A stretch of 64,000 bases of DNA from Terriglobia bacterium. Lineage in GTDB: Bacteria; Acidobacteriota; Terriglobia; Bryobacterales; Bryobacteraceae. Where the stretch lies: assembly GCA_020073345.1 (NCBI GenBank), contig JAIQFI010000020.1:33231-97230 (forward strand). Direction: 5' to 3'. Shown piece after piece: positions 25,697 through 34,571 of this stretch (its first letter is position 1; every line of letters starts with the position of its first letter). Below the pieces are notes generated by a model that was not told the DNA's origin, searched no databases, and saw only the letters and a list, made by a program, of their open reading frames with translations. The position numbers and the translations under genes are program-made.

Positions 25697-28387
25697 TTAT
25701 GTTCTCGCTGGATCTTTCCGCTCGGGATCGAAACCCATCTCAGCCACCGCCGCCGCGGCTCGACCGGCGTCGATCTTGCCTTCGCGCGCCAGGGCCGACA
25801 GAGTAGCCTGCACGATCGCTTCCGCCGAAATCTCAAAAAACCTCCGCAGATACTCGCGATTCTCGCTGCGCCCGAATCCGTCGGTTCCCAGCGAATGCAG
25901 CCTCCCCGGCAGCCATTGAGCAAGCTGATCCGGGATGATCTTCATGTAATCCGACGACGCGATGATTGGACCGTTCGAGCCTTCGAGCGCCGTCACGATA
26001 TACGGCGTTCGCCGGGGTTCCGCAGGATGCAAACGGTTCCAGCGCTCCGTCTCGAGTGCGTTCCGGCGCAGCTCGTTGTAGCTGGTCACCGACCACACGT
26101 CAGTGGCCAGCTGATACCGCTCGGCCAGAATCTGCTGGGCCTTGATCGCCTCATTCACCATCGGGCCGCTTCCGAATAACTGGGCAACCGCTCCACCATT
26201 CGCGGCAGGCTTGTACTTATACAGCCCGCGCAGAATCCCTTCGCGGATGTGCTCGCCTTCGGGCATCGGAGGCTGCACGTAGTTCTCGTTGTAGACGGTC
26301 AGGTAATAGAAGCGATCTTCCATTTCCTGATACATGCGACGGATGCCGTCCTGAACGATCACGGCCAATTCGTACGCGTAAGCCGGATCGTACGTAATGC
26401 ACGTCGGCACGGTGCTGGCATGCACCGGACTATGCCCGTCCTGATGCTGCAATCCTTCGCCGAGCAGCGTCGTGCGCCCGGCTGTGCCGCCCATCAGGAA
26501 TCCCTTGCCGCGCGAATCGGCGAACGCCCAGATCAGATCGCCCACGCGCTGGAATCCGAACATCGAATAGTAGATGAAGAACGGAATCATCGGCACGCCG
26601 TAGTTGGCGTACGCGGTGCCCGCGGCGATGCACGACGCCATCGATCCGGCTTCGGTGATGCCTTCCTCCAGAATCTGCCCGTCCTTGGCTTCCTTGTAAT
26701 ACAGCAGGACGTTCGAATCGACAGGCGTGTACTTCTGGCCCTGGCTGGCGTAGATGCCACGCTCGCGGAACAGCGACTCCATGCCGAACGTGCGAGCCTC
26801 ATCGGGGACGATGGGCACCACCAGCTTCCCGATGTCGGTCTTGAACAGCGCCTTCAAGATACTGACGAATGCAGCAGTAGTAGAGGCCTCGCGGTCGCGC
26901 GAGCCGCCAATCGCATCGCTGAAGATTTCGAGCGGCGGCGCCTTGATCTCGATCGGCTTGACCTTGCGCTCGGGCAGGCTGCCGCCCTGAGCTTCCAGCC
27001 TCGCCCGCAGATACTTCATCTCCGGAGACTCTTCCGCCGGCCGGTGGAAATCGATATGCTCGCAGTTCTCGTCGGTCAGCGGCAGATCGAAGCGGTCCCG
27101 AATCTTCATCAGATCGGCGCCACTGAGCTTCTTTTGCTGGTGCGCCGTCATCCGGCCTTCGGCGACTTCACCCAGCCCATAGCCCTTGACTGTCTTGGAG
27201 AGGATCACCGTGGGCTGGCCCTGGGTCATCATGGCGCGCCGGTAGGCGTTGAATACCTTTATCGGGTCGAGACCTCCGCGGCGGAGACTCCAGACCTCGT
27301 CGTCGCTCATGTGCTCCACCAGCTTGAGCAGTTCCGGATACTTGCCGAAAAATTCCTTCCTGACGTACGCGCCGTCATGCGCGCGGAAGCTCTGATACTC
27401 GCCGTCCACGCATTCATGCATCCGCTTGATGAGCAGGCCGCTCGAATCGCGGGCGAGAAGATCATCCCAGCCCGAGCCCCAGACCACCTTGATCACGTTC
27501 CATCCTGCGCCCAGGAACGCCGCTTCCAGCTCCTGAATGATGTGGCCATTGCCGCGCACCGGACCATCCAGGCGCTGCAGGTTGCAGTTGACCACGAAGA
27601 TGAGATTGTCCAGCCGCTCGCGCGAAGCGAGCGTAGTCGCGCCCAGGCTTTCCGGCTCGTCGGTTTCGCCGTCGCCGAGGAACGCCCAAACTTTGCGGCC
27701 AGATTCAGGGATGATGCCGCGGTTCTCCAGATACCGCATGAAGCGCGCCTGATAGATCGCCGCGATCGGGCCGAGTCCCATCGACACCGTCGGGAACTGC
27801 CAGAAGTTCGGCATCAGCCAGGGATGCGGATACGACGACAACCCCGGATGATCGCGCAGTTCGTGACGGAAATTTTCCAGATGTTTTTCGCTGAGCCGGC
27901 CTTCCAGGTACGCACGTCCATACACACCCGGCGAAGCATGGCCCTGGAAGTACACAAAATCGCCCGGCAACTTGGTCCCGTCCGGTCCCGGATATGAGCC
28001 CCGGAAGAAGTGGTTGTATCCAACCTCGAGCATCGTCGCCAGCGAAGCATACGTCGCCAGGTGGCCGCCGATATTGGCGTCGTACTTGTTGGCGCGGACG
28101 ACCATGGCGGTCGCGTTCCAACGGACCAGGCTCTTGATCCGCCGCTCGATGGCGCGATCACCCGGATAGGCGACCTCTTCCTCGGGAGGGATCGTGTTGA
28201 TATATGGGGTATTCCAGCGCAGGGGGACTTGGACGCCCAGGTTTGCCGCGCGCTCCATCAACCGCTCGAGCAGGTAACTGGCCCGGTCAGGCCCCGCCTC
28301 GTCGATCATCTCGTCGAGGGCTTCCACCCACTCGCTGGTCTCCTGGGGATTCAGATCATCAGGAGCGTCTACTTTAGCTTTCAACAT
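25697..28387 (-). CDS. aceE: Pyruvate dehydrogenase E1 component, homodimeric type
   Basis: At 896 residues this matches the single-chain AceE type that decarboxylates pyruvate with thiamine diphosphate and acetylates the lipoyl domain of E2. Visible features include GHLATYASLATMLEVGYNHFFRG and FVYFQGHASPGVYGRAYLEGRL near the N-terminus, WAFLGDGETDEPES for the GDG...N thiamine-diphosphate motif, and PMIPFFIYYSMFGFQRVGDLIWAFADSRGKGFLMGGTAGRTTL in the transketolase-like middle domain. No E2 or E3 gene is adjacent. The start at 28387 is followed by residues typical for the family. Confidence 0.95.
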   Translation of the reverse strand: MLKAKVDAPDDLNPQETSEWVEALDEMIDEAGPDRASYLLERLMERAANLGVQVPLRWNTPYINTIPPEEEVAYPGDRAIERRIKSLVRWNATAMVVRANKYDANIGGHLATYASLATMLEVGYNHFFRGSYPGPDGTKLPGDFVYFQGHASPGVYGRAYLEGRLSEKHLENFRHELRDHPGLSSYPHPWLMPNFWQFPTVSMGLGPIAAIYQARFMRYLENRGIIPESGRKVWAFLGDGETDEPESLGATTLASRERLDNLIFVVNCNLQRLDGPVRGNGHIIQELEAAFLGAGWNVIKVVWGSGWDDLLARDSSGLLIKRMHECVDGEYQSFRAHDGAYVRKEFFGKYPELLKLVEHMSDDEVWSLRRGGLDPIKVFNAYRRAMMTQGQPTVILSKTVKGYGLGEVAEGRMTAHQQKKLSGADLMKIRDRFDLPLTDENCEHIDFHRPAEESPEMKYLRARLEAQGGSLPERKVKPIEIKAPPLEIFSDAIGGSRDREASTTAAFVSILKALFKTDIGKLVVPIVPDEARTFGMESLFRERGIYASQGQKYTPVDSNVLLYYKEAKDGQILEEGITEAGSMASCIAAGTAYANYGVPMIPFFIYYSMFGFQRVGDLIWAFADSRGKGFLMGGTAGRTTLLGEGLQHQDGHSPVHASTVPTCITYDPAYAYELAVIVQDGIRRMYQEMEDRFYYLTVYNENYVQPPMPEGEHIREGILRGLYKYKPAANGGAVAQLFGSGPMVNEAIKAQQILAERYQLATDVWSVTSYNELRRNALETERWNRLHPAEPRRTPYIVTALEGSNGPIIASSDYMKIIPDQLAQWLPGRLHSLGTDGFGRSENREYLRRFFEISAEAIVQATLSALAREGKIDAGRAAAAVAEMGFDPERKDPART

Positions 28388-28469
28388 GGGGGGTTAAATA
28401 CCAAGGTACCACCCCTGATTGGTGGGTCGCGAGAGGAGAACCCTTAGAGACCTGGCATACACTGGATAG

Positions 28470-28883
28470 ATGCGCGCCCTTCAGATTGTTCTCGGTGTCG
28501 TGCTCGTCGTGGGTTTGGGCGCGACGATTTGGATCATGGTCACCTCGCCCACCAGCCAGGTGGCGGCTCCCAAAGCCGCGCCGGTCGAAACCACCCAGGC
28601 GCCGCTGCGGACCGACATTCCCCCGCCAGATACCATCGTTTTCGACAACAAGTACGGCAAGTCGACGTTCAATCATAAGCTGCACTACGACCGGGTCAAG
28701 GGCGATTGCACGGTCTGCCACACCAAAATCTTTCCGCAGTCGCGGGCGCCCATCAACTATGGCAAAGCCCTGCATCGGGCGGCCGAAGCGAATCAAACCG
28801 CCTGCGCGGCCTGCCATCGCGTGGGAGGCACCTCCTTTGCGGCCGACAGCAACTGTGTTAAGTGCCACGAAGTAAAGTACTAA
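28470..28883 (+). CDS. Membrane-anchored triheme c-type cytochrome (c7/class III-like)
   Basis: The 137-residue product has one N-terminal membrane anchor (about 5-24), a Pro/Ala-rich linker, and three haem-attachment motifs: CTVCH (80-84), CAACH (112-116) and CVKCH (129-133). The extra His residues in FNHKLHY (69, 72) and ALH (102) could serve as distal ligands, as in cytochrome c7 folds. It would carry electrons on the periplasmic side and needs the maturation system encoded downstream. It is eight bases upstream of the sigma-factor gene, so the cytochrome, sigma and anti-sigma genes are probably one transcript. Confidence 0.88.
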   Translation: MRALQIVLGVVLVVGLGATIWIMVTSPTSQVAAPKAAPVETTQAPLRTDIPPPDTIVFDNKYGKSTFNHKLHYDRVKGDCTVCHTKIFPQSRAPINYGKALHRAAEANQTACAACHRVGGTSFAADSNCVKCHEVKY

Positions 28884-28890
28884 GGGCTCC

Positions 28891-29541
28891 ATGCCCCACA
28901 CCGAAAAACAAGGGAAGAAAGCCCCGCCCTCAAACGTCTTACCGAATGAGTTGGGCATGGTCCTGGACGTGGGTCACCGCGACGTGAATCACATTGATGT
29001 GATACAGGCCTGTCAACGCGGCGACGAGGATGCGTTTCGTGTGCTCTTTGAAACCCATAAGGATCGGGTCTACTCGATCGCGCTGCGTTATGCGGGTGAA
29101 TCGGCGGCCGCGATGGATATCGCCCAGGACACGTTCTTGAAGCTTTTGTCGAGCATCGGGCAGTTCCGTGGCGATGCCAGCTTCGAGTCCTGGCTGTACC
29201 GTCTGGTGGTGAACAGCTGCCTGGATTATCACCGGCGGCGGCGGCGGTTTTTGCCTCTCATGGACGAGGCGCTCGACATGTTCCGGACGCCGCGCGAGGG
29301 CGCTTTAGATGACCTGCTCCGTGAGGAGCAGGAGGAGCGTGTCCAGCAGGTAGTGGCCCATTTGCCGGAAGAACAGAGGATCGTGGTGGTGTTGCGCTAT
29401 ACGGAGGGCCTCTCGTATGAGGAAATCGCGGAACTGCTGGGTTGCCGCAGGGGCACCGTAGCGTCGCGTCTGAACCGCGCCCATAAGGCGCTGGAGCGGC
29501 GCTTATCGCATCTTAAGCAGGGAAAGGTACGACAGCAATGA
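28891..29541 (+). CDS. ECF-family RNA polymerase sigma factor
   Basis: The 216-residue product has region 2 (about 32-100: VLFETHKDRVYSIALRYAGESAAAMDIAQDTFLKLL, with the SFESWLYRLVVNSCLDYHRR segment) and region 4 (about 150-205: LPEEQRIVVVLRYTEGLSYEEIAELLGCRRGTVASRLNRAHKALE). There is no sigma region 1 or 3. It is flanked by a c-type cytochrome and a membrane protein whose gene overlaps its stop codon, the usual arrangement of an ECF sigma and its anti-sigma factor. Its regulon probably includes this locus. Confidence 0.93.
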   Translation: MPHTEKQGKKAPPSNVLPNELGMVLDVGHRDVNHIDVIQACQRGDEDAFRVLFETHKDRVYSIALRYAGESAAAMDIAQDTFLKLLSSIGQFRGDASFESWLYRLVVNSCLDYHRRRRRFLPLMDEALDMFRTPREGALDDLLREEQEERVQQVVAHLPEEQRIVVVLRYTEGLSYEEIAELLGCRRGTVASRLNRAHKALERRLSHLKQGKVRQQ

Positions 29542-30155
29542 AGAAAGACTGGAATGAGCCCGAACTGAGCCGGCACCTTGGCCCGGTCAAGGCGCCCGAC
29601 GAGCTGTGGGATCGCGTGCATGGATCGCACGCCGCAATGCGGACGCGCACACCGTTTTTGCAGAGACCCTGGACCTGGGTCGCCGCCGCAGTGGCCGTCG
29701 CGGGACTGGCCCTGGTCATCAATATCCGGGCGAATCGCACGCTGAGCCTGGAAGAGCTGGCGGTGGCGGCACTGGGACATAGTCCGAATCAGCTCAAGTT
29801 TCAGTCGCAAGAACCCGTCTCGGTGCGGGCCTGGATCAAGTCCGGAATAGGCCTGGATGTTCCCATGCCCCCCCAACTCTCGCCCGCGGTTCACCTTATG
29901 GGAGCGACCGTCGTTTCCTCCAAAGTTCCGACGGCTGAGGTGTCCTATCGCGTTGGCGATATGAACGTTACGCTGGCGATCTCCAAGGCGGATCCGGCCG
30001 CCGACAGCAAACACACTTTCGTGCGTTCCGGCTCCTATCACGGGGCCAACTTCACGACCTGGAGTATGCGCGGCCAGATGTATACTGTGGCCGCCGCCGA
30101 TGCCCGGGTCGGGTGCCTGCTGTGCCACAATGGCGGAGCGCCGTCCAGGTTGTAA
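29538..30155 (+). CDS. Anti-sigma-factor-like membrane protein with a C-terminal CxxCH haem motif
   Basis: The 205-residue product starts inside the sigma-factor stop (ATGA). It has a short cytoplasmic part (1-45), one membrane helix (about 46-63) and a periplasmic domain (65-205). This topology and linkage fit an anti-sigma factor, although the zinc-binding HxxxCxxC motif of ZAS proteins is absent. The last residues read ADARVGCLLCHNGG, with CLLCH at 193-197, a complete c-type haem attachment site. Beside a triheme cytochrome and the ccm genes, it could be a haem-loaded sensor whose state controls the sigma factor; that is inference. A plain cytochrome-like subunit is the alternative. Confidence 0.7.
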   Translation: MKKDWNEPELSRHLGPVKAPDELWDRVHGSHAAMRTRTPFLQRPWTWVAAAVAVAGLALVINIRANRTLSLEELAVAALGHSPNQLKFQSQEPVSVRAWIKSGIGLDVPMPPQLSPAVHLMGATVVSSKVPTAEVSYRVGDMNVTLAISKADPAADSKHTFVRSGSYHGANFTTWSMRGQMYTVAAADARVGCLLCHNGGAPSRL

Positions 30156-30212
30156 TCGGAGTGGCGGCGGTATACTGGTATTGGTGAAATGTAGGCGCCG
30201 GGAGGAAGTCGC

Positions 30213-30641
30213 ATGAACAAGAACGTCAAGTTCGGGCTGATTATCGCGGTGATTCTGGGCACTTTGGGATGGCTCGCGGCCGGAGGCATCAACCAGACCG
30301 CTAGCTACTACAAGGAAATCGCCGAACTGGAAAGACTCGGGCCGGATGGGGTCGATAAACGCCTGCGGGTGGGCGGAGACGTGGAGCTCAATTCGATTAC
30401 CCGCGAAGGACGCGACGTGCATTTCGTGCTGGTACAGGAGAAAGACGGAGTGAAGCGCCGCCTGAACGTCATCTACAACGGAATCGATCCGCTGCCCGAT
30501 ACGTTCAAGGACAACGCACCTTGCCAGGCGCTGGTGGACGGCAAGCTCGGCTCCGATCACGTGTTTCATGCCACCAAGCTCCAGGCTAAGTGCGCCTCCA
30601 AGTACGAAGCCAAGCCGGTGGCTCCGGTTACCCGCGGTTAA
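30213..30641 (+). CDS. ccmE: CcmE haem chaperone, CxxxY variant
   Basis: The 142-residue product has an N-terminal membrane anchor (about 7-24) and an OB-fold periplasmic domain, as in CcmE, which carries haem covalently from CcmABCD to CcmFH. The haem-binding motif is normally HxxxY. Here it is Cys127-Ala-Ser-Lys-Tyr131 in QAKCASKYE, and the TGC codon is unambiguous. CxxxY-type CcmE is known from archaea and some anaerobic bacteria. A GGAGG ribosome site precedes the ATG, and the gene opens the ccm block 20 bases before ccmF. Confidence 0.9.
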   Translation: MNKNVKFGLIIAVILGTLGWLAAGGINQTASYYKEIAELERLGPDGVDKRLRVGGDVELNSITREGRDVHFVLVQEKDGVKRRLNVIYNGIDPLPDTFKDNAPCQALVDGKLGSDHVFHATKLQAKCASKYEAKPVAPVTRG

Positions 30642-30660
30642 CTTTTCGGATTTCTAAACT

Positions 30661-32700
30661 ATGGAAAATATCGGCGCGCTGGCTATTCTCCTCGCGTTCT
30701 GTTTCGCGGTGTACGCGATCATCGGATCGCTGGTGGGCAAATGGGCGCGGCGTCCGTTCCTCGCGCTCAGCGCGCAGCGCGCGGTCTACTCGGTCTGGGC
30801 TCTGCTAACCTCTGCAGTCGGGATTCTCCTCTATTCGCTGATCAAAGGCGACTTCCGCATGGCCTATGTCTGGGCCACCAGCAATCACACCATGCCGACG
30901 CCGTACAAGGTCGCGGCCTGGTGGGGCGGCCAGGAAGGCTCGCTGCTGTTGTGGTCCTGGCTGCTCTCGACCTACGCCGCCGTCATCGTGTTCCAGAACC
31001 GCCGCAGGTTCCGCGACATGATGCCGTACGTGGTGTCGGTATTGATGTTCACGCAGACGTTCTTTCTGATCCTGAACGGATTCGTGGCGAGTCCTTTTAA
31101 GATGATCGCCGCGGGCCGCGGGATCGTCGATATCGGCGACGGCCAGGGTCTGAATCCCCTGCTCCAATACTGGACCATGGTGATCCATCCGCCCATGCTG
31201 TATCTGGGCTATGTCGGATTCATCGCGCCGTTTGCGTTCGCTATCGCCTCGCTGGCCACCAAGCAGCCGGGCGATGAATGGATCAAGACCACGCGCCGCT
31301 GGACGCTGGTCACCTGGATGTTCCAGACCACCGGTGTGCTGCTCGGCATGGGCTGGGCCTACGCGGTGCTCGGCTGGGGCGGCTACTGGGGATGGGATCC
31401 GGTGGAGAACGCCTCGCTCCTGCCCTGGATCACGGCGACCGCCTTCCTGCACTCGGTGATGATGCAGGAAAAGAAGGGCATGATGAAGGTCTGGAACATG
31501 GTGCTGGTTTCCTCCACCTTCTTCCTGTGCATCTTCGGAACGTTTCTCACGCGCAGCGGCATCGTACAGTCGGTACACGCGTTCTCAGAAGGCCCCATCG
31601 GAAAATACTTCGTCGGGTTTCTGGCCATCGGCATCGCCGGAACGGTGTACCTGATCCTCAACCGTTTGGAATACCTGAAGAGCGAATCGCAGATGGAGAG
31701 CGTTCTCTCGCGCGAATCGAGCTTCATGTTCAATAACCTGATTTTGCTGGCCGGCTGCTTCGCCGTGCTGTGGGGCACGCTGTTCCCGGTGATCACCGAA
31801 GCCATCATGGGCGAGAAGATCAGCGTCGACAAGCCGTTCTTCAACCGCGTGAACATTCCCATCGGGATGTTCCTGCTGCTGCTGACCGGAGTGGGGCCGT
31901 TGATCGCCTGGCGGCGCAGCTCATTCGAAAGCCTGAAACGCGCGTTTCTGTGGCCCGCGGTTTCGGGCGTGTTCGTGTCCGCGGCCCTGTTCGCGCTTGG
32001 GATTCGCAGCTTCTACGCGCTGATGTCATTCGGGCTGTGCGCGTTCGTGCTGGTGACGGTGGCGATCGAATTCTTCAAGGGCGCCAAGGCCATCAGCGGC
32101 AAGAGCGGACGGAACCTGTTGGTTTCGATGTTCGAGCTGACGCATCGCAACACGCGCCGTTATGGCGGGTATCTGGTGCACGTCGGTATCGTGATCCTGT
32201 TCGTGGGATTCACCGGAGCGGCGTTCAACAAGGACACCACGGTGGAGCTGCCCCAGGGCGGGTCAATGACTCTGGGCGCGTACACGCTTCACGTGGTCGG
32301 ATTCGAAGAAGGCGAGAACGCGAACTACAGTTGGGGGCGGCCCAAGATCGCGGTTACCAAGAACGGCGAAGAGCTCCCCATGATGATGCCGGAGCAGCGT
32401 TTCTACTTTGCCTCGCAGACGCCGACGCACGATATCGCGCTGCGGCGCCGGTTGAACGAAGATCTCTATATCAACTACGCCGGGCCCGGCGCCAACAACA
32501 GTAACGTCATCCTGCAGGTGTACGTGAATCCGCTGGTGAGCTGGGTGTGGATCGGCTACTGGGTGGTGCTGTTCGGCACCATCATCTGCCTGATCCCGAG
32601 CAAGACCAAGCTGGTATTCCCGCGCACCGAAGTCGTGGGCATGGCCAGTAAGCACGCAGGAAAGCCCACGCAAGTCGGAACCAATGAAAACGAAAGCTAG
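30661..32700 (+). CDS. ccmF: CcmF, cytochrome c haem lyase subunit
   Basis: The 679-residue polytopic protein has many membrane helices and the tryptophan-rich WWD domain WGWDPVENASLLPWITATAF (about residues 244-263), the haem-binding surface of CcmF. Other conserved parts are WWGGQEGSLLLWSW (about 87-100) and IHPPMLYLGYVG (about 175-186). It attaches haem from CcmE to apocytochrome CxxCH motifs with CcmH. The last 17 bases overlap the ccmH-like gene. The length is normal for CcmF. Confidence 0.95.
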   Translation: MENIGALAILLAFCFAVYAIIGSLVGKWARRPFLALSAQRAVYSVWALLTSAVGILLYSLIKGDFRMAYVWATSNHTMPTPYKVAAWWGGQEGSLLLWSWLLSTYAAVIVFQNRRRFRDMMPYVVSVLMFTQTFFLILNGFVASPFKMIAAGRGIVDIGDGQGLNPLLQYWTMVIHPPMLYLGYVGFIAPFAFAIASLATKQPGDEWIKTTRRWTLVTWMFQTTGVLLGMGWAYAVLGWGGYWGWDPVENASLLPWITATAFLHSVMMQEKKGMMKVWNMVLVSSTFFLCIFGTFLTRSGIVQSVHAFSEGPIGKYFVGFLAIGIAGTVYLILNRLEYLKSESQMESVLSRESSFMFNNLILLAGCFAVLWGTLFPVITEAIMGEKISVDKPFFNRVNIPIGMFLLLLTGVGPLIAWRRSSFESLKRAFLWPAVSGVFVSAALFALGIRSFYALMSFGLCAFVLVTVAIEFFKGAKAISGKSGRNLLVSMFELTHRNTRRYGGYLVHVGIVILFVGFTGAAFNKDTTVELPQGGSMTLGAYTLHVVGFEEGENANYSWGRPKIAVTKNGEELPMMMPEQRFYFASQTPTHDIALRRRLNEDLYINYAGPGANNSNVILQVYVNPLVSWVWIGYWVVLFGTIICLIPSKTKLVFPRTEVVGMASKHAGKPTQVGTNENES

Positions 32701-33148
32701 CCTTCTGGTGATCCTGGCCACGGCGCTGTGCCTGGCCCAGACCGCCACTGAATACGAAAGTCCGGAAGTCAATCACATCGCGGGAATGCTCAACTGCAAC
32801 TGCGGATGCCATCTGCGCATGGATTGCGTGATGCCGCCCACGGGGATCTGCCCGGTGTGCAAGGCCGCTAAAATTCGCATCGCGAATATGAAGAAGGAAG
32901 GCAAATCCGAAGGGCAAATTCTGGATCAGTTCGTCGCCGACATGGGCCCTGGGGTTCTGGCGGTTTCGCCCGGCCCGTTCGGAAACGCGGCCCCCTATAT
33001 TGCGCTGACGCTGGGGCTGGGCCTGGTGCTTTTGGCGATCCGATATTACCGGCACGTTCGCCCCGCGCCCGCGGTTGCCGCCGGAGACGACGCCGCACTG
33101 TCGCGCTATCATGATCAAATCGAAAAAGACCTGTCCAAGCTTGATTAG
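32684..33148 (+). CDS. CcmH-like apocytochrome thiol oxidoreductase with CxCxC motif
   Basis: The 154-residue product has a signal sequence (1-20), a periplasmic Cys-rich domain and one C-terminal membrane helix (about 103-121). The usual CcmH motif LRCxxC is replaced by LNCNCGCH (Cys38, 40, 42), followed by MDC (48) and CPVC (56, 59). The helical tail KSEGQILDQFVADMGPGVLAVSP is as in CcmH. It probably reduces or presents apocytochrome thiols to CcmF. The gene overlaps ccmF, so the pairing is firm. The six-Cys pattern might also bind a metal. Confidence 0.85.
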   Translation: MKTKASLLVILATALCLAQTATEYESPEVNHIAGMLNCNCGCHLRMDCVMPPTGICPVCKAAKIRIANMKKEGKSEGQILDQFVADMGPGVLAVSPGPFGNAAPYIALTLGLGLVLLAIRYYRHVRPAPAVAAGDDAALSRYHDQIEKDLSKLD

Positions 33149-33198
33149 GATCAGGCTGGAATACCGCCAGCTTTGACCAAAATTAGTTCCGACTAAGC

Positions 33199-33591
33199 AT
33201 GCTGCTTGCCGCCGCCGTCCTTCTGATCGCCGTCACCGTGCTGTTCACATTTTCCATACGCGATAAGGACATGCCGGCTCCCGAGCCGCTGTCGCCCACT
33301 CGTCATCTGGACGAGCGCCGCGCCGCGATCTATGAAAATCTGCGCGACCTGCAGTTTGAGTATCGCGTGGGCAAGCTCTCCGATGCCGACTACCAGCAGA
33401 CCAAAGTCGGCCTGCAGAAAGAGTTGGCGGGCGTGCTGGCGGAGATCGAAAGAGTCAGCTCCGGTGCGCCGCCGGCGCAAGTGAAACCCGAACCTCCGAA
33501 AGCCAAGCCCGGAACCGTATGCCCCCATTGCCACGCGACGTTCGCCAAGCCCATGAAGTTCTGCGGAGAGTGCGGCAAGGAGATGTCATGA
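33199..33591 (+). CDS. Membrane-anchored zinc-ribbon protein in the ccm operon, CcmI-like N-terminal part
   Basis: The 130-residue product has one N-terminal membrane helix, a helical segment (RRAAIYENLRDLQFEYRVGKLSDADYQQTK) resembling the first part of CcmI/CycH, a Pro-rich linker, and a C-terminal zinc ribbon with Cys108-x2-Cys111 and Cys122-x2-Cys125. CcmI chaperones apocytochrome c to CcmFH, but the TPR part of CcmI is missing here. The stop overlaps the next start (ATGA), so it belongs to the operon. The role is inferred from context. Confidence 0.75.
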   Translation: MLLAAAVLLIAVTVLFTFSIRDKDMPAPEPLSPTRHLDERRAAIYENLRDLQFEYRVGKLSDADYQQTKVGLQKELAGVLAEIERVSSGAPPAQVKPEPPKAKPGTVCPHCHATFAKPMKFCGECGKEMS

Positions 33592-34571
33592 GATATGTCT
33601 CAACATTGGCGCTCGCGCTGGTTCTGGTTCCCGCCTCGCTCTTCGCCGCCATCGAAGGCACAGTGATCAACGGAACCACGGGTAAGCCGGAGCCTTCCGT
33701 CAAGATCTCGCTGGTCCAGCCCGGCGCGGGTGGGATGCAGGCCATCGCCAGCGCCACTTCCGATGCGAACGGCAAGTTCAGTATCGATCATGAGCTTCCG
33801 CCGCCGCCCGCGCTGCTGCAGGCCGACTACAAGGGCGTCCAATACACCCAGGTCCAGCCGCCCGGGCGTCCGACCACGGGCATCCAGTTCCAGATCTACG
33901 AGTCCGCCAGCAAACCGCCGCAGGGGATGCAGATGGCGCACCTCATCATGATCGAGCCCAGCCCTACTTCGCTCGAAATCAGTGAGACCTTTCTGATCCG
34001 CAACGAATCGACCACCACGTTTCAGGATTCCTCCAATGGAGCGGCGCAATTTTATCCGCCCAAGACCGCCGGCGATAAAGTGCAAGTGAGCGTCACGCCA
34101 CCCACGCAGATGACGATCCAACGGCAGGCCGTAAAAGCCGCCAAGCCCGGCTCGTTTAAGATCGACTATCCGGTGCGGCCCGGCGAAACGCGTTTCGACA
34201 TGCACTACACGCTGCCTGCGTCCGACACCTTCTCGGGGAAGGTGGTCGAGGGCGAGCGTCCCACTACAGTGGTGACTCCGCTTTCGGTGCGCATTTCCGG
34301 CGACGGTATCAGGGATGTCGGGGTCGAGCAGGACGTGCAGGCGCGTCTGTATCAAATCACCGGGCCGTCCTTTGAAGTCAAGATCGAGGGCACGGGCTCC
34401 ATCCGCGACCGCCAAAGCAATGCGTCCAATGCGCCGGAGGAAGACACCGGCCAGCCGAAGACCACGGAAATCCTGGCTAAGGTCTACGACAAGATGTACT
34501 GGGTACTCGGCCTCACGTTCGGAATTCTGGCGCTGGGCGGCACACTTCTTTTCCGCAAGGGCGCGGCGTGA
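33588..34571 (+). CDS. Unknown envelope protein in the ccm operon, carboxypeptidase-regulatory-like
   Basis: From the ATG at 33588 the product is 327 residues: a signal peptide (MRYVSTLALALVLVPASLFA), a transthyretin-like domain (IEGTVINGTTGKPEPSVKISL), a long beta-rich region, and one C-terminal membrane helix (MYWVLGLTFGILALGGTLLF). It sits between the zinc-ribbon gene (ATGA overlap) and ccmA (overlap of four bases), so it is translated with the maturation genes. I know of no standard System I component with this build. It could be an acidobacterial accessory factor. A longer frame to 33519 lies inside the upstream gene. Confidence 0.75.
   Translation: MRYVSTLALALVLVPASLFAAIEGTVINGTTGKPEPSVKISLVQPGAGGMQAIASATSDANGKFSIDHELPPPPALLQADYKGVQYTQVQPPGRPTTGIQFQIYESASKPPQGMQMAHLIMIEPSPTSLEISETFLIRNESTTTFQDSSNGAAQFYPPKTAGDKVQVSVTPPTQMTIQRQAVKAAKPGSFKIDYPVRPGETRFDMHYTLPASDTFSGKVVEGERPTTVVTPLSVRISGDGIRDVGVEQDVQARLYQITGPSFEVKIEGTGSIRDRQSNASNAPEEDTGQPKTTEILAKVYDKMYWVLGLTFGILALGGTLLFRKGAA

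Noticed and set aside
26249..27997. A 582-codon frame antisense to aceE
   Set aside because: aceE has unmistakable family motifs along its full length; the opposite frame has none.
33149..33198. A terminator between the ccmH-like and zinc-ribbon genes
   Set aside because: There is only a five-base stem with no T-run, and downstream ccm genes suggest that transcription continues.
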